Source: Streptomyces sp. Je 1-79 (GTDB lineage Bacteria; Actinomycetota; Actinomycetes; Streptomycetales; Streptomycetaceae). From it: a stretch of 64,000 nucleotides of DNA. The notes under the pieces are model-generated. The model was given only the letters and a program-made list of their open reading frames with translations, was not told the origin of the DNA and searched no databases. Shown here piece after piece: positions 1-8,923 of the stretch (positions are counted from its first letter, which is position 1; the number at the start of each line of letters is the position of its first letter). The stretch covers positions 169,815 through 233,814 of the forward strand of contig NZ_JAMGSL010000006.1 in assembly GCF_025195125.1 (NCBI RefSeq), written 5' to 3'. Both the position numbers and the translations under genes were made by a program.

Positions 1-710
1 AGGAGGTAGATCACCTCGAAGGCGGGTCCGCCCTCCGGGGCGCAGTCCGCCGACGAGGGCACGGGCACGGCCCGGTTCGGGGGGCGTACCTGCGCCTCGC
101 CGGACACCACCTCCACCAGCGCCCCGAGGACCGCCACCAGACCCCGTCCGCCCGCGTCCACGACGCCGGCGCGTTCCAGGACGGCCAGCTGCCCGGGAGT
201 CGCCTCCAGGGCCGTCCTGGCCCCTTCGTACGCCCCTCTGGCGACCGCCACCAGGCTTCCGCCGCCCCCGCAGGCGTCGGCCGCCGCGGTCGCCACGGTC
301 AGGATCGTTCCCTCGACCGGGTGCGCCACGGCCTCGCGGGCCGCGCGGGCCGCCGCCGCCAGGGAGCGGGCGAGGTGATCGCCGTCACGCCCGTCGGCGA
401 GCACGGACGCCATGCCGCGCAGCAGCTGCGAGAGGATCGTCCCCGAGTTGCCCCGGGCGCCGATCAAGGCCCCGTGCGCCATGGCGCGTACCGCGTCACC
501 CGCGTCGGGGTCGTCCGCCGCGAAGAGCGCCTCGACCGCCTGGGCGGCGGACTCCACCGTCAGATAGAGATTGGTCCCGGTGTCCCCGTCGGCGATCGGA
601 TAGACGTTGATCGCGTCGATCTCCTCGCGCTCCCGGCCGAGCGCCTCCAGCGCCCGTACGCACCAGGATCGGACCGCCGCTGCGTCGAGGGTCTGCGCGG
701 TCTGCGGCAA
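1..710 (-). CDS. DAK2-domain (FakA-like) kinase family protein, N-terminal part
   Basis: N-terminal ~236 residues of a protein whose 3' end lies beyond the left edge. The DAK2 fold is clear: INVYPIADGDTGTNLYLT (Asp-rich nucleotide/metal loop) near residue 35 and GARGNSGTILSQLLRG near residue 85. This family includes the ATP-binding subunit of fatty-acid kinase FakA and DhaL-type proteins. The start is TTG at 710: an AGGAGG sits 8 nt upstream, and an in-frame TAG lies six codons upstream of this TTG with no ATG or GTG between. It diverges from rpmB, the usual arrangement in Streptomyces. Whether it phosphorylates fatty acids cannot be told without the C-terminal domain. Confidence 0.85.
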   Translation of the reverse strand, partial: MPQTAQTLDAAAVRSWCVRALEALGREREEIDAINVYPIADGDTGTNLYLTVESAAQAVEALFAADDPDAGDAVRAMAHGALIGARGNSGTILSQLLRGMASVLADGRDGDHLARSLAAAARAAREAVAHPVEGTILTVATAAADACGGGGSLVAVARGAYEGARTALEATPGQLAVLERAGVVDAGGRGLVAVLGALVEVVSGEAQVRPPNRAVPVPSSADCAPEGGPAFEVIYL

Positions 711-822
711 CGGGTGATCCTCCTGCTAGGCGGCGTCTGCGGTGAGCTCACCGCAGGGTAGACCCGCTCGTGACCAGGGGCCGGGGCGGGGGCGGCGGTG
801 TCCGTGGTAGTTTCGTTCTACG

Positions 823-846
823 GGAGCAGCCGTTGTATGCTGCTCC
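823..846. promoter_or_regulatory. Inverted repeat in the rpmB upstream region
   Basis: Perfect 8-bp inverted repeat GGAGCAGC-N8-GCTGCTCC between the divergent DAK2 gene and rpmB. A -10-like TATGCT (836-841) overlaps its right arm, so it could be an operator or a 5'-UTR hairpin. It does not resemble the AT-rich Zur box. The function is inferred. Confidence 0.35.
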
Positions 847-948
847 GGTTGCCCGGCGAGAGTCGGGCCATTCCCCCGGCAAGCCACTTCAGAACTCTGA
901 TTCCGGTGCGCCGGTTTCACTGTAAATCTGAAGTCTTTGGAGTGACCC

Positions 949-1134
949 GTGGCTGCCAACTGCGACGTCTGCGGCAAGGGGCCGGGCTTCGGCAACAACA
1001 TTTCGCACTCGCACCGCCGTACGTCTCGTCGCTGGAACCCGAACATCCAGCGTGTGCGTGCCGTGGTCGGTCGGACGCCGAAGCGGCTCAACGTCTGCAC
1101 CTCGTGCATCAAGGCCGGCAAGGTCTCGCGCTAA
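949..1134 (+). CDS. rpmB: 50S ribosomal protein L28, zinc-binding (C+) form
   Basis: 61-residue L28 of the large ribosomal subunit, full length for the family, starting at GTG 949. It opens [20 protein letters not shown] and carries two CxxC pairs (C5/C8 and the NVCTSC pair near residue 50), so this is the zinc-ribbon C+ version. Actinobacteria often encode a second, cysteine-free L28 under Zur control to spare zinc; this copy would be the zinc-replete one. It is monocistronic, divergent from the DAK2 gene and followed by a strong terminator. Confidence 0.97.
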   Translation: MAANCDVCGKGPGFGNNISHSHRRTSRRWNPNIQRVRAVVGRTPKRLNVCTSCIKAGKVSR

Positions 1135-1176
1135 CGCCGACGTTTCGTCGTAGCGCAGCCCCTGCGGTTGCCTTGA

Positions 1177-1206
1177 AAGGCCGGTTCACCTCGGTGAACC
1201 GGCCTT
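1177..1206 (+). terminator. rpmB terminator
   Basis: Perfect 14-bp inverted repeat (AAGGCCGGTTCACC and its complement, 2 nt at the centre) followed by TT, 42 nt after the rpmB stop. Confidence 0.85.
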
Positions 1207-1285
1207 TTGCCATGCCCGAAAACCGGACCGGGACCGAGACCGGCACCGGCACCGGCCCCAGGACCGGAGCCGGTACCCGGCCCCG

Positions 1286-2089
1286 CTAGGCCCTGTCGTC
1301 GGCGCGGGTCCGCCAGCCGTGGTCCACCGGGCCGATTCCCGTGCCGAGCGCGAACCCTGCGGCGATCGCCCCGGTCACGTACGCCTTCGCCTCCCGTACC
1401 GCCTCCGGCACGCCCAGCCCCTTCGCGAGACCCGAGGCGACCGCCGAGGCGAGCGTGCAGCCCGTGCCGTGCGTGTGCCGGTTGTCGTGGCGCGGCGCGC
1501 GCAGCCAGTGCTCCTCGTCGCCGTCGGTCAGCAGGTCCACGGCGTCCCCGTCGAGATGACCGCCCTTGATGAGCGCCCAGCGCGGCCCGTACGACAGGAT
1601 CGCCGCGGCGGCCTCCCGGAGATCCGCCTCCGAGCCGACCCGAACGCCCGTGAGCTGCGTCACCTCGTCCAGGTTGGGCGTGGCGACCGTGGCGACCGGC
1701 AGCAGCTTCGTCCGTACGGAGTCCAGCGCCGAGGCCGCGAGCAGCGGGTCGCCGTGCTTGGAGACGCCGACCGGGTCCACGACGACGGGCGCGTCCGTCC
1801 CCGCGAGGAGCTCCGCGACCGTCTCCACCAGCGCGGCGGAGGCCAGCATGCCGGTCTTGACGGCCTGGACGCCGATGTCGTCGACGACGGCGCGGTACTG
1901 GGCCCGTACGGCCTCCTCGGGCAGCTCCCACGCCCCGTGGACGCCCCGCGAGTTCTGCGCGGTGACGGCCGTGATCACGCTCATGCCGTGGACGCCGAGG
2001 GCGAGCATCGTCTTCAGGTCGGCCTGGATGCCCGCCCCGCCGCCGGAGTCGGATCCGGCGACCGTGAGGACGAGCGGCGGCGGCGTCAC
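1286..2089 (-). CDS. thiD: Bifunctional hydroxymethylpyrimidine/HMP-phosphate kinase
   Basis: ThiD of 267 residues phosphorylates HMP and HMP-P in thiamine pyrophosphate synthesis. Ribokinase-fold motifs are present: [19 protein letters not shown] at the N terminus, [11 protein letters not shown] mid-protein and the anion-hole segment [12 protein letters not shown] near residue 205. The start is GTG 2089, overlapping the thiL stop as GTGA, so the two are translationally coupled. The last codons (ADDRA-stop) are formed by GACGACAGGGCCTAG, which equals one end of the palindromic element at 45086-45250; see findings. Confidence 0.95.
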   Translation of the reverse strand: MTPPPLVLTVAGSDSGGGAGIQADLKTMLALGVHGMSVITAVTAQNSRGVHGAWELPEEAVRAQYRAVVDDIGVQAVKTGMLASAALVETVAELLAGTDAPVVVDPVGVSKHGDPLLAASALDSVRTKLLPVATVATPNLDEVTQLTGVRVGSEADLREAAAAILSYGPRWALIKGGHLDGDAVDLLTDGDEEHWLRAPRHDNRHTHGTGCTLASAVASGLAKGLGVPEAVREAKAYVTGAIAAGFALGTGIGPVDHGWRTRADDRA

Positions 2090-3048
2090 TCGTGGCCTCC
2101 GAAGTGGTCCCAGCCGCCCTTGGTGTGCCAGGGCGCCCCGTCCACAGTCACCTGCGGCAGCGCGGACGGGTTGAGGACCTCGCCGATGACCTTCCAGCGG
2201 GCCGGCAGCTTCACGTCCGGCGGGAAGGTGGCCACGATGGCGTGGTCCTCTCCCCCGGTGAGCACCCACTGCAGCGGGTCGACGCCGACGGCCTGGCCGA
2301 TGTCGTTCATCTGGGTGGGGATGTCGATGAGCCCCGAGCGCAGGTCGATGCGGACCTTGCTGGCCTCGGCGATGTGACCGAGGTCGGCGATGAGTCCGTC
2401 GCTGACGTCGCACATGGCGGTGGCGCCGAGTCCGGCGGCAGCCGGGCCCGCGTGGTACGGCGGCTCGGGCCGCCGGTGGGCCTCGACGAAGGCCCGCGGG
2501 GACCGGAAGCCGCGGGAGAGCACCGCGTAACCGGCCGCGGACCAGCCGAGCCAGCCCGTGTAGGCGACGACGTCGCCGGGCTGGGCCCCGCCCCGGGTCA
2601 CGGGGTCGTGGTTGCGCAGATCGCCGAGGGCGGTGATGGCGACGGTGATGGTGTCGCCGCGGACGACGTCACCGCCGACGACGGCCGCGCCCGCGACCTG
2701 GCACTCGTCCCGCAGGCCGTCCATGAGCTCGGCGGGCCAGGTGACCGGCAGTTCGGCCGGGACGACCAGACCGAGGAGGAGCGCGGTGGGGACGGCGCCC
2801 ATCGCGGCGATGTCGGCGAGGTTCTGCGCGGCGGCCTTGCGGCCGACGTCGTACGCCGTCGACCAGTCGCGGCGGAAGTGACGTCCTTCGAGCAGGATGT
2901 CCGTACTGGCCACCACGCGCCGGTCGGGTGCGGAGACGACCGCGGCGTCGTCGCCGGGTCCGATCCGCACCGCCGGGGTGGAGGTGAGCCGGGAGGTCAG
3001 CTCTCTGATGAGCCCGAACTCCCCCAACTCTCCTACTGTGCCCTTCAC
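2086..3048 (-). CDS. thiL: Thiamine-monophosphate kinase
   Basis: 320-residue ThiL converts thiamine monophosphate to the active pyrophosphate cofactor. It has the PurM-like (AIRS) signature: [11 protein letters not shown] near residue 30, [11 protein letters not shown] near 50, GGDVVRGD near 125, and [19 protein letters not shown] in the C-terminal half, with the nucleotide-contacting [11 protein letters not shown] near residue 265. GTG start at 3048. It is the upstream gene of a thiL-thiD pair. I see no TPP riboswitch in the 176 bp upstream. Confidence 0.95.
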   Translation of the reverse strand: MKGTVGELGEFGLIRELTSRLTSTPAVRIGPGDDAAVVSAPDRRVVASTDILLEGRHFRRDWSTAYDVGRKAAAQNLADIAAMGAVPTALLLGLVVPAELPVTWPAELMDGLRDECQVAGAAVVGGDVVRGDTITVAITALGDLRNHDPVTRGGAQPGDVVAYTGWLGWSAAGYAVLSRGFRSPRAFVEAHRRPEPPYHAGPAAAGLGATAMCDVSDGLIADLGHIAEASKVRIDLRSGLIDIPTQMNDIGQAVGVDPLQWVLTGGEDHAIVATFPPDVKLPARWKVIGEVLNPSALPQVTVDGAPWHTKGGWDHFGGHE

Positions 3049-3224
3049 CGCGTCTCACCTCGTGTTGTCGTGCGGTAACGTCAATGAGAAACCGTCAACT
3101 GCTGTCTTGCCTACGCCACACTGTGGGCGCCTCGGAACACGCAGGTCTCCCCGTGGCCCGCGGCGACGCGGTACCGTGGCGTCCCTTTCTCCCACAAGAT
3201 CCTCGTGGCCGCCCTGGAGGTTCC

Positions 3225-3458
3225 GTGGTACAGGCGTACATCCTCATCCAGACCGAGGTGGGCAAGGCGTCGACCGTCGCCGAGACCATCTCCAAGATTC
3301 CGGGAGTGATCCAGGCGGAAGACGTGACGGGCCCGTACGACGTGATCGTCCGCGCCCAGGCCGACACGGTCGACGAACTGGGCCGCATGGTGGTCGCCAA
3401 GGTCCAGCAAGTGGACGGCATCACGCGGACCCTCACCTGCCCGGTCGTGCATCTGTAG
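3225..3458 (+). CDS. Stand-alone Lrp/AsnC ligand-binding (RAM) domain protein
   Basis: 77-residue protein that is only the effector-binding/oligomerisation half of an Lrp/AsnC regulator: VQAYILIQTEVGKASTVAE at the start, then GVIQAEDVTGPYDVIVRAQA and a C-terminal beta strand TRTLTCPVVHL. No helix-turn-helix is present. GTG 3225 is chosen because GGAGG lies just upstream and the homology begins there; the longer open frame from 3084 has no domain support. Such single-domain RAM proteins bind amino acids and may associate with full-length Lrp proteins; the target is unknown. Confidence 0.88.
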   Translation: MVQAYILIQTEVGKASTVAETISKIPGVIQAEDVTGPYDVIVRAQADTVDELGRMVVAKVQQVDGITRTLTCPVVHL

Positions 3459-3478
3459 CCCCCGTCTACCCTTGGCCG

Positions 3479-3976
3479 GTGAAGTCTTCCCACCGGCCTT
3501 TCGGCCTGCCCGCCGCCGTCGCGGCCGTGTCGCTGCTGCTGACCGGCGCGGGCTGCTCCTCCACGGACGAGAAGGCGTCGGTCCCGGTTCCCAGCCCGCC
3601 GGCCGCGGAAGCCGCCCTCTGCCAGGCTCTGGCGAAGGAGCTTCCCGACACCGTGGCGGGCCTGGAACGGAACGATCCTGAGCCGGGTTCCGATCTGACC
3701 GCCGGGTGGGGGGATGGGGCGATCGTACTGCGCTGCGGGGTCCCCCGGCCCGAAAAGATGACCGATCCGCAGTCGCAGGGCATCTCGGCGGACGGCGTGC
3801 GCTGGATGCTGGAACAGCGGGAGGGCGACGGACCCCGGTTCACCTCGGTGTACCGGGAGACCTACGTCGAGGTGAGCCTCGACGAGCGGTACGCCCAAGA
3901 CGCCGGTCCGCTCGTCGATCTCGCCGCCCCCGTGGAGAAGGCCGTGCCGTGCGCGCTGGAGCCCGAGTGCGACTGA
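3479..3976 (+). CDS. DUF3515 lipoprotein
   Basis: 165-residue predicted lipoprotein. A short basic N terminus and a hydrophobic stretch (LPAAVAAVSLLL) lead to a lipobox LTGAGC, with the lipidated Cys near residue 25. After a Pro-rich linker the conserved domain runs to the end, with LPDTVAGLERNDP and a late Cys pair (VPCALEPEC). It matches the DUF3515 family, normally found beside ddl in actinobacteria, as here (convergent, 24 bp apart). The start is GTG 3479. Function unknown; location and linkage hint at cell-envelope work. Confidence 0.8.
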   Translation: MKSSHRPFGLPAAVAAVSLLLTGAGCSSTDEKASVPVPSPPAAEAALCQALAKELPDTVAGLERNDPEPGSDLTAGWGDGAIVLRCGVPRPEKMTDPQSQGISADGVRWMLEQREGDGPRFTSVYRETYVEVSLDERYAQDAGPLVDLAAPVEKAVPCALEPECD

Positions 3977-4000
3977 GGGGACGACTCGGGGCGACCCCCG

Positions 4001-5140
4001 CTAGCGCAGGCCCGTGGAGCGGGTCAGCGCGGCCTGGATCAGCCGGTCGACCAGCTCGGGGTAGCTGACGCCGCTCTCCTGCCACATGCGCGGGTACATG
4101 GAGATCGGGGTGAAGCCCGGCATGGTGTTGATCTCGTTGATCACGAACTCGCCGTCCTCGGTGAGGAAGAAGTCGGCGCGGACCAGGCCCTCGCAGGAGA
4201 CGGCCTCGTACGCGGCGACGGCGAGCCGCTGGACCTCGGCGGTGGCCTCGTCGCCGATCGGCGCGGGGACGAGCCCGGACGCCGAGTCGATGTACTTGGC
4301 CTCGAAGTCGTAGAAGTCGTGGTCGGTGACGGGCGGGATCTCGGCCGGCACGCTGGCGCGCGGGCCGTCCTCGAACTCCAGGACGCCGCACTCGATCTCA
4401 CGGCCGCGGAGCAGCGACTCGACGAGGATCTTGGGGTCGTGGCGCCGGGCCTCCTCGATGGCCTCGTCGAGGCCGGAGAGGTCGTCGACCTTGGTGATGC
4501 CCATCGAGGAGCCGCCGCGGGCGGGCTTCACGAAGAGCGGCCAGCCGTGCTCGGCGGCGAACTCGACGATCTTCTTGCGGGCGGCCGCGGGGCTCTGCTC
4601 CCACTCGCGCGGCCGGATGACCTCGTACGGGCCGACGGGCAGCCCGAAGGAGGTGAACACCCGCTTCATGTACTCCTTGTCCTGGCCGACGGCGGAGGCG
4701 AGGACGCCCGCGCCGACGTAGGGGACGCCGGAGAGTTCGAGGAGGCCCTGGAGGGTGCCGTCCTCGCCGTACGGGCCGTGCAGCATCGGGAAGACGACGT
4801 CGACCTCGCCGAGGGCCTTGGGCACGGAGCCGGGCTCGGTGTACACGACCTCGCGGTTGGCCGGGTCGACGGAGAGGACGACGCCGCCCTGCTCGGACTC
4901 GGCGAGGTCGGCGACGTTCGGCAGGGAGCGCTCGGCGATCGCCATCCGCTCGGGGGCGTCGGCGGTCAGCGCCCAGCGCCCGTCCGTCGTGATGCCGATG
5001 GGCAGCACGTCGTACTTGGTCCGGTCGATGGCGCGCAGGACGGCGCCGGCCGTGACGACGGAGATGGCGTGCTCGGAGCTGCGTCCGCCGAAGACGACGG
5101 CCACGCGCGGCTTGCGGGGGCTCTGGGTGTTCTCGCTCAT
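4001..5140 (-). CDS. ddl: D-alanine--D-alanine ligase
   Basis: 379-residue Ddl makes the D-Ala-D-Ala dipeptide for peptidoglycan. The N-terminal domain starts VVFGGRSSEHAISVVTAGAVL; the ATP-grasp part has VKPARGGSSMGITKV and the substrate/metal motif EINTMPGFTPISMYP near the end. EEARRHDPKILVESLLRGREIE precedes the dimer/omega-loop region. Length and motifs are normal, and nothing marks it as a D-Ala-D-Lac (vancomycin-type) ligase. It is separated from gpsA upstream by 90 bp. Confidence 0.96.
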   Translation of the reverse strand: MSENTQSPRKPRVAVVFGGRSSEHAISVVTAGAVLRAIDRTKYDVLPIGITTDGRWALTADAPERMAIAERSLPNVADLAESEQGGVVLSVDPANREVVYTEPGSVPKALGEVDVVFPMLHGPYGEDGTLQGLLELSGVPYVGAGVLASAVGQDKEYMKRVFTSFGLPVGPYEVIRPREWEQSPAAARKKIVEFAAEHGWPLFVKPARGGSSMGITKVDDLSGLDEAIEEARRHDPKILVESLLRGREIECGVLEFEDGPRASVPAEIPPVTDHDFYDFEAKYIDSASGLVPAPIGDEATAEVQRLAVAAYEAVSCEGLVRADFFLTEDGEFVINEINTMPGFTPISMYPRMWQESGVSYPELVDRLIQAALTRSTGLR

Positions 5141-5230
5141 AACGCGTTGAGCGTACCTTGCGTGTTCGATCCGCTTAAGAGCCCCGGCCCGCCGCGCGCG
5201 TCCGGCGTAGTACGTGTCCCCCGGAGGGCG

Positions 5231-6232
5231 TCAGCGGCGCTCGGACTTGGCGCTGCGCGACATCAGTTCCTTGAGGGCGACGATCGGCGGCTTGCCCTCG
5301 TGGACGATCGACACGACCGTCTCGGTGATCGGCATGTCGACCCCGTGACGGCGGCCCAGATCGAGCACGGACTCGCAGGACTTGACGCCCTCCGCGGTCT
5401 GCTTGGTCGCCGCGATGGTCTCCTCCAGGGTCATCCCGCGGCCCAGGTTGGTGCCGAAGGTGTGGTTCCGGGAGAGCGGCGAGCAGCAGGTGGCGACCAG
5501 GTCGCCGAGGCCGGCGAGGCCGGAGAAGGTGAGCGGGTCGGCGCCCATGGCGAGGCCGAGCCGGGTGGTCTCGGCGAGGCCGCGGGTGATGAGCGTGGCC
5601 TTGGAGTTGTCGCCGAGCCCCATGCCGTCGGCGATGCCGACGGCGAGCCCGATGACGTTCTTGACCGCGCCGCCGAGCTCGCAGCCGACGACGTCGGTGT
5701 TGGTGTACGGGCGGAAGTACGGGGTCATGCAGGCGGTCTGGAGCCGCTGGGCGACCGATTCGTCGGCGCAGGCGACGACGGCGGCCGCGGGCTGCCGGGC
5801 GGCGATCTCCTTGGCCAGGTTGGGGCCGGTGAGGACGGCGACGCGCTCCGCGGGCACGTCGGCGACCTCGGTGATGACCTCGCTCATGCGCTTGGCGGTG
5901 CCGAGTTCGACGCCCTTCATCAGGGAGACGAGGACGGTGTCGGGGGCCAGCTTGGGGGCCCACTCGGCAAGGTTGGCGCGGAGCGTCTGCGAGGGCACGA
6001 CGAGGACGGTGAAGTCGGCGTCGTGGGCGGCCTCGGCGGGGTCCGTGGTGGCGCGGACGCTCGCGGGGAGTTCGACCCCGGGAAGGTAGTCGGGGTTGGT
6101 ACGGGTGGTGTTGATGGCCTCGGCGAGTTCGGCGCGGCGGCCCCAGAGGGTCACCTCGCACCCCGCGTCGGCGAGCACCATGCCGAAGGCGGTGCCCCAG
6201 GACCCGGTTCCGAAGACGGCTGCCTTGGTCAC
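5231..6232 (-). CDS. gpsA: Glycerol-3-phosphate dehydrogenase [NAD(P)+]
   Basis: 333-residue GpsA reduces dihydroxyacetone phosphate to sn-glycerol-3-phosphate for phospholipid synthesis. The Rossmann motif is VFGTGSWGTAFG at residue 6; LVSLMKGVELGT and the catalytic-Lys region GGAVKNVIGLAVGIADG are present. GTG start at 6232 overlaps the plsC stop (GTGA), so precursor formation and acylation are encoded back to back. Confidence 0.96.
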   Translation of the reverse strand: MTKAAVFGTGSWGTAFGMVLADAGCEVTLWGRRAELAEAINTTRTNPDYLPGVELPASVRATTDPAEAAHDADFTVLVVPSQTLRANLAEWAPKLAPDTVLVSLMKGVELGTAKRMSEVITEVADVPAERVAVLTGPNLAKEIAARQPAAAVVACADESVAQRLQTACMTPYFRPYTNTDVVGCELGGAVKNVIGLAVGIADGMGLGDNSKATLITRGLAETTRLGLAMGADPLTFSGLAGLGDLVATCCSPLSRNHTFGTNLGRGMTLEETIAATKQTAEGVKSCESVLDLGRRHGVDMPITETVVSIVHEGKPPIVALKELMSRSAKSERR

Positions 6233-6981
6233 TTCGTACCCTCCCCGGCGGCCTTGCGCCGCTGTTCCAGCCGGGCCCTGCGGTGGTCGTACGGCTCGGC
6301 AGGCGCCTGCTCGCCGCGGACGTCCTCCAGGAGCGCGGTGATCGCGGCCATGATGACCTCGGTCGCCTCACGCAGCACCTCGGGCGTGGGCTCCTGGCCG
6401 TAGAAGCGCGAGAGGTCGACGGGCGGGCCGGCCTGCACGATCAGCCTCTTGCGGGGGAACAGGCTGAGCTTGTTCTCCTTGGCGTACGGCGGCATCGCGA
6501 GGTTGGCGCCCCACTGGGCGACCGGGATGACCGGGGCCTTGGTGAGCAGCGCGACGCGGGCGGCGCCGGTCTTGCCGGCCATGGGCCACATGTCGGGGTC
6601 GCGGGTGAGGGTGCCCTCGGGATAGAAGGCGACGCACTCGCCGCGCTCGATGGCGTCGACGGCGGCCCGGAAGGCGTCCAGGGCGTTGGTCGTCTCGCGG
6701 TAGACGGGGATCTGGCCGGTGCCGCGCAGCATGGTGCCGACGAACGAGCCCTTGAAGAGAGCGGCCTTGGCGAGAAAGCGCGGGACGCGTCCGGTGTTGT
6801 ACTGGAAATGCGCGTACGACAGCGGGTCCAGATACGAGTTGTGATTGACGGCGGTGATGAATCCGCCGTCGGCCGGAATGTGTTCCGTTCCGCGCCAGTC
6901 CCTCTTGAACAGAACCACCAGTGGGGGTTTGGCGATGACCGCCGCCAGGCGGTACCAGAAGCCGATTCTGCGGCGGGACAC
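6229..6981 (-). CDS. plsC: 1-acyl-sn-glycerol-3-phosphate acyltransferase
   Basis: 250-residue PlsC-type membrane-associated acyltransferase. The catalytic NHX4D box is VNHNSYLDPL near residue 45, followed by the glycerol-phosphate-binding FYPEGTLTRD near 125. An N-terminal hydrophobic/basic segment (RRRIGFWYRLAAVIAKPPLVVLF) likely attaches it to the membrane. The start is GTG 6981, preceded by AGGAAGG; upstream codons in the longer frame look non-coding. It overlaps gpsA by 4 nt and diverges from cofC. Confidence 0.93.
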   Translation of the reverse strand: MSRRRIGFWYRLAAVIAKPPLVVLFKRDWRGTEHIPADGGFITAVNHNSYLDPLSYAHFQYNTGRVPRFLAKAALFKGSFVGTMLRGTGQIPVYRETTNALDAFRAAVDAIERGECVAFYPEGTLTRDPDMWPMAGKTGAARVALLTKAPVIPVAQWGANLAMPPYAKENKLSLFPRKRLIVQAGPPVDLSRFYGQEPTPEVLREATEVIMAAITALLEDVRGEQAPAEPYDHRRARLEQRRKAAGEGTK

Positions 6982-7142
6982 TCGTGCACCTTCCTCTGGG
7001 ACTGGCGTGCAGAGGGCCAAGTGTCGCCCCATGCTCCTGGTCTGTCGAGAACACCGTACGCCCCGGGCTCGCGCCGCCGCCGGGCGCCGGGCCCTGTGGC
7101 CCGTCGGACGCGGAGCCGGGTCCCGGGCCACAATGGGCCGCG

Positions 7143-7805
7143 ATGAACATCGATCCGGACGACGGCTGGTCCCTGGTCGTACCCCTGAAGCCCCTTGCGC
7201 GGGCGAAGAGCAGGCTCGCCGCGGCCGCCGGGCCCGGCCTGCGTCCGCGGCTCGCGCTGGCGTTCGCGCAGGACACGGTGGCAGCGGCGCTCCGATGCGG
7301 GCGTGTACGGGATGTGGCGGTCGTCACGGACGATCCGGTGGCGGCCGCGGCCCTGGCGGCGCTCGGCGCGCGGATCGTGCCGGACTCCCCGGCCGCCGGG
7401 CTCAACGCGGCGCTGGCGCACGGGGCGCGGACGGTACGCGGAGCCCGGCCCCACGCGCGCGTGGCGGCGCTCAACGCGGACCTGCCGGCGCTCCGGCCGG
7501 GCGAACTGGCCAGGGTCCTCGAAGCGGCCGGAGAATTCCCCCGGACATTTCTCGCGGATGCCGCCGAAATAGGTACGACATTCCTCTCGGCGCGGTCCGG
7601 AGTGGAATTGGCACCTGCTTTCGGGGGCGCTTCGCGGCTCAGGCATTTGTCGTCGGGTGCGGTGGAAATCCGGCTGGCCGGGGTGGATTCCGTACGCCGG
7701 GACGTGGACACCGGCGAGGATCTGGCGGCGGCGCTGGCGTTGGGGATCGGACGGCGGACGGCCGCCCACTGGGACCGTACGGCCGGTGATCGCGCGGCCG
7801 GATAG
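7143..7805 (+). CDS. cofC: 2-phospho-L-lactate / phosphoenolpyruvate guanylyltransferase (F420 synthesis)
   Basis: 220-residue CofC/FbiD-family nucleotidyltransferase that activates the three-carbon precursor of coenzyme F420 with GTP. The N terminus WSLVVPLKPLARAKSRL is the family signature, followed by the GT-A-like VAVVTDDP and VAALNADLPALRPGEL (metal-binding NAD-LP motif) and the C-terminal VRRDVDTGEDLAAAL. ATG 7143 gives the expected length. Other F420 genes are not in the window; in Streptomyces they are unlinked. Confidence 0.92.
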   Translation: MNIDPDDGWSLVVPLKPLARAKSRLAAAAGPGLRPRLALAFAQDTVAAALRCGRVRDVAVVTDDPVAAAALAALGARIVPDSPAAGLNAALAHGARTVRGARPHARVAALNADLPALRPGELARVLEAAGEFPRTFLADAAEIGTTFLSARSGVELAPAFGGASRLRHLSSGAVEIRLAGVDSVRRDVDTGEDLAAALALGIGRRTAAHWDRTAGDRAAG

Positions 7806-7815
7806 GCTGCGGCCC

Positions 7816-8025
7816 ATGCAGGCGACCGCGTACACGTACGACTCCGAGACCCGCAGCGGCAGTGTGCTGCTCGACGACGGCACCCCGGTGGAGTTCGGGG
7901 CCGAGGCCTTCGACGCGGGCGGGCTGCGGCTACTGCGTCCGGGGCAGCGGGTGCGGATCGAGACGGAGCCCCGCGCCGACGGCGCGGGGCTGCGGATCAC
8001 GCTGGTGACGCTGCAGACCCTCTGA
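7816..8025 (+). CDS. Small OB-fold/cold-shock-like protein
   Basis: 69-residue protein starting at ATG 7816, 10 bp after cofC. The pattern SGSVLLDDGTPVEFGAEAF then LRLLRPGQRVRIETEP resembles a truncated cold-shock/OB strand layout, but the RNP motifs of true Csp proteins are absent. Codon usage (G/C third positions) supports a real gene. Cotranscription with cofC is likely; function unknown. Confidence 0.72.
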   Translation: MQATAYTYDSETRSGSVLLDDGTPVEFGAEAFDAGGLRLLRPGQRVRIETEPRADGAGLRITLVTLQTL

Positions 8026-8137
8026 ACGGTTCCGGCCGGTCACGGGCCGGCGATTCCCCGGCCCTGACGAGCGGTTCGAGGGGCCCGGCGGACGATTGCG
8101 CGGGCCCCGCTGGGCCGAACAGGGTGTGGACGCGCCG

Positions 8138-8169
8138 CGGGCCGGGCTCCCCGAGGGGAGCCCGGCCCG
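8138..8169 (-). terminator. hupS terminator (possibly bidirectional)
   Basis: 15-bp perfect stem (CGGGCCGGGCTCCCC and its complement) with a 2-nt centre, between the convergent cofC-side gene and hupS. Confidence 0.75.
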
Positions 8170-8209
8170 GCGCGTGAGTGGCTCTTCGACCTTGTGCCGC
8201 TTACTTCTA

Positions 8210-8872
8210 CTACTTCGCGGCGGTCTTCTTGGCGGTGGTCTTGCGCGCCGTCGTCTTCTTGGCGGGCGCCTTCTTCGCCGTGGCCTTCTTCGCCGGCGCG
8301 GTCTTCTTGGCGACGGTCTTCTTGGCCGTGGCCGTGGTCTTCTTGGCCGGGGAGGCCTTCTTGGCCGCCGCCGTGGTCTTCTTGGCCGCGGCGGTGGTCT
8401 TCTTGACCGTGGCCTTCTTCGCGGCGGTGGTCTTCTTCACCGCGGTCTTCTTGGCAGGGGTGGCCTTCTTGGCCGCCGCCTTCTTGGCGGTGGTGGCCTT
8501 CTTGGCCGCGGCCTTCTTCACGGTCGCGGAAGCGCCGCCCGTGAGGCTGCCCTTGGGCGCCTTCTTGACGGCGACCTCGCCGCCCTTGGGGAGCTTCTTC
8601 GAGCCGCTGACCAGATCCTTGAAGCCCTGACCGGCACGGAAGCGCGGCACCGAGGTCTTCTTGACCCGCACGCGCTCACCCGTCTGCGGGTTGCGGGCGT
8701 ACCGAGCCGGGCGGTCGACCTTCTCGAACGAACCGAAGCCGGTGACCGAGACACGGTCCCCGCCGACCACGGCACGCACGACGGCGTCCAGGACCGCGTC
8801 GACGGCGTCAGCGGCCTGCTGACGCCCGCCGAGCTTGTCGGCAATCGCTTCTACGAGCTGCGCCTTGTTCAC
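8210..8872 (-). CDS. hupS: HU-family nucleoid protein with histone-H1-like tail
   Basis: 220-residue HupS. Residues 1-93 are a full HU domain (MNKAQLVEAIADKLGG, VSVTGFGSFEKV, the arm ARNPQTGERVRVKKTSVPRF and AGQGFKDLVSG). Residues ~95-220 are a low-complexity Lys/Ala/Thr tail of repeated KKAAAKK/TAKK blocks like eukaryotic histone H1. This two-domain HU is characteristic of actinomycetes and in Streptomyces is the sporulation-associated paralogue. GTG start 8872 with AGGGGAAG upstream. Confidence 0.95.
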   Translation of the reverse strand: MNKAQLVEAIADKLGGRQQAADAVDAVLDAVVRAVVGGDRVSVTGFGSFEKVDRPARYARNPQTGERVRVKKTSVPRFRAGQGFKDLVSGSKKLPKGGEVAVKKAPKGSLTGGASATVKKAAAKKATTAKKAAAKKATPAKKTAVKKTTAAKKATVKKTTAAAKKTTAAAKKASPAKKTTATAKKTVAKKTAPAKKATAKKAPAKKTTARKTTAKKTAAK

Positions 8873-8923
8873 GTCTTCCCCTTCGGAGACATTGCCAGAA
8901 CGAAAGTGTTCAAGCTTTTTCGC

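Noticed and set aside
2900..3224. N-terminal extension of the RAM protein and a TPP riboswitch for thiL
   Set aside because: The extension lacks homology and coding bias; no thi-box-like sequence is visible upstream of thiL.
4319..6403. Plus-strand 694-codon frame
   Set aside because: Shadow of ddl and gpsA; crosses their intergenic gap and shows no family similarity.
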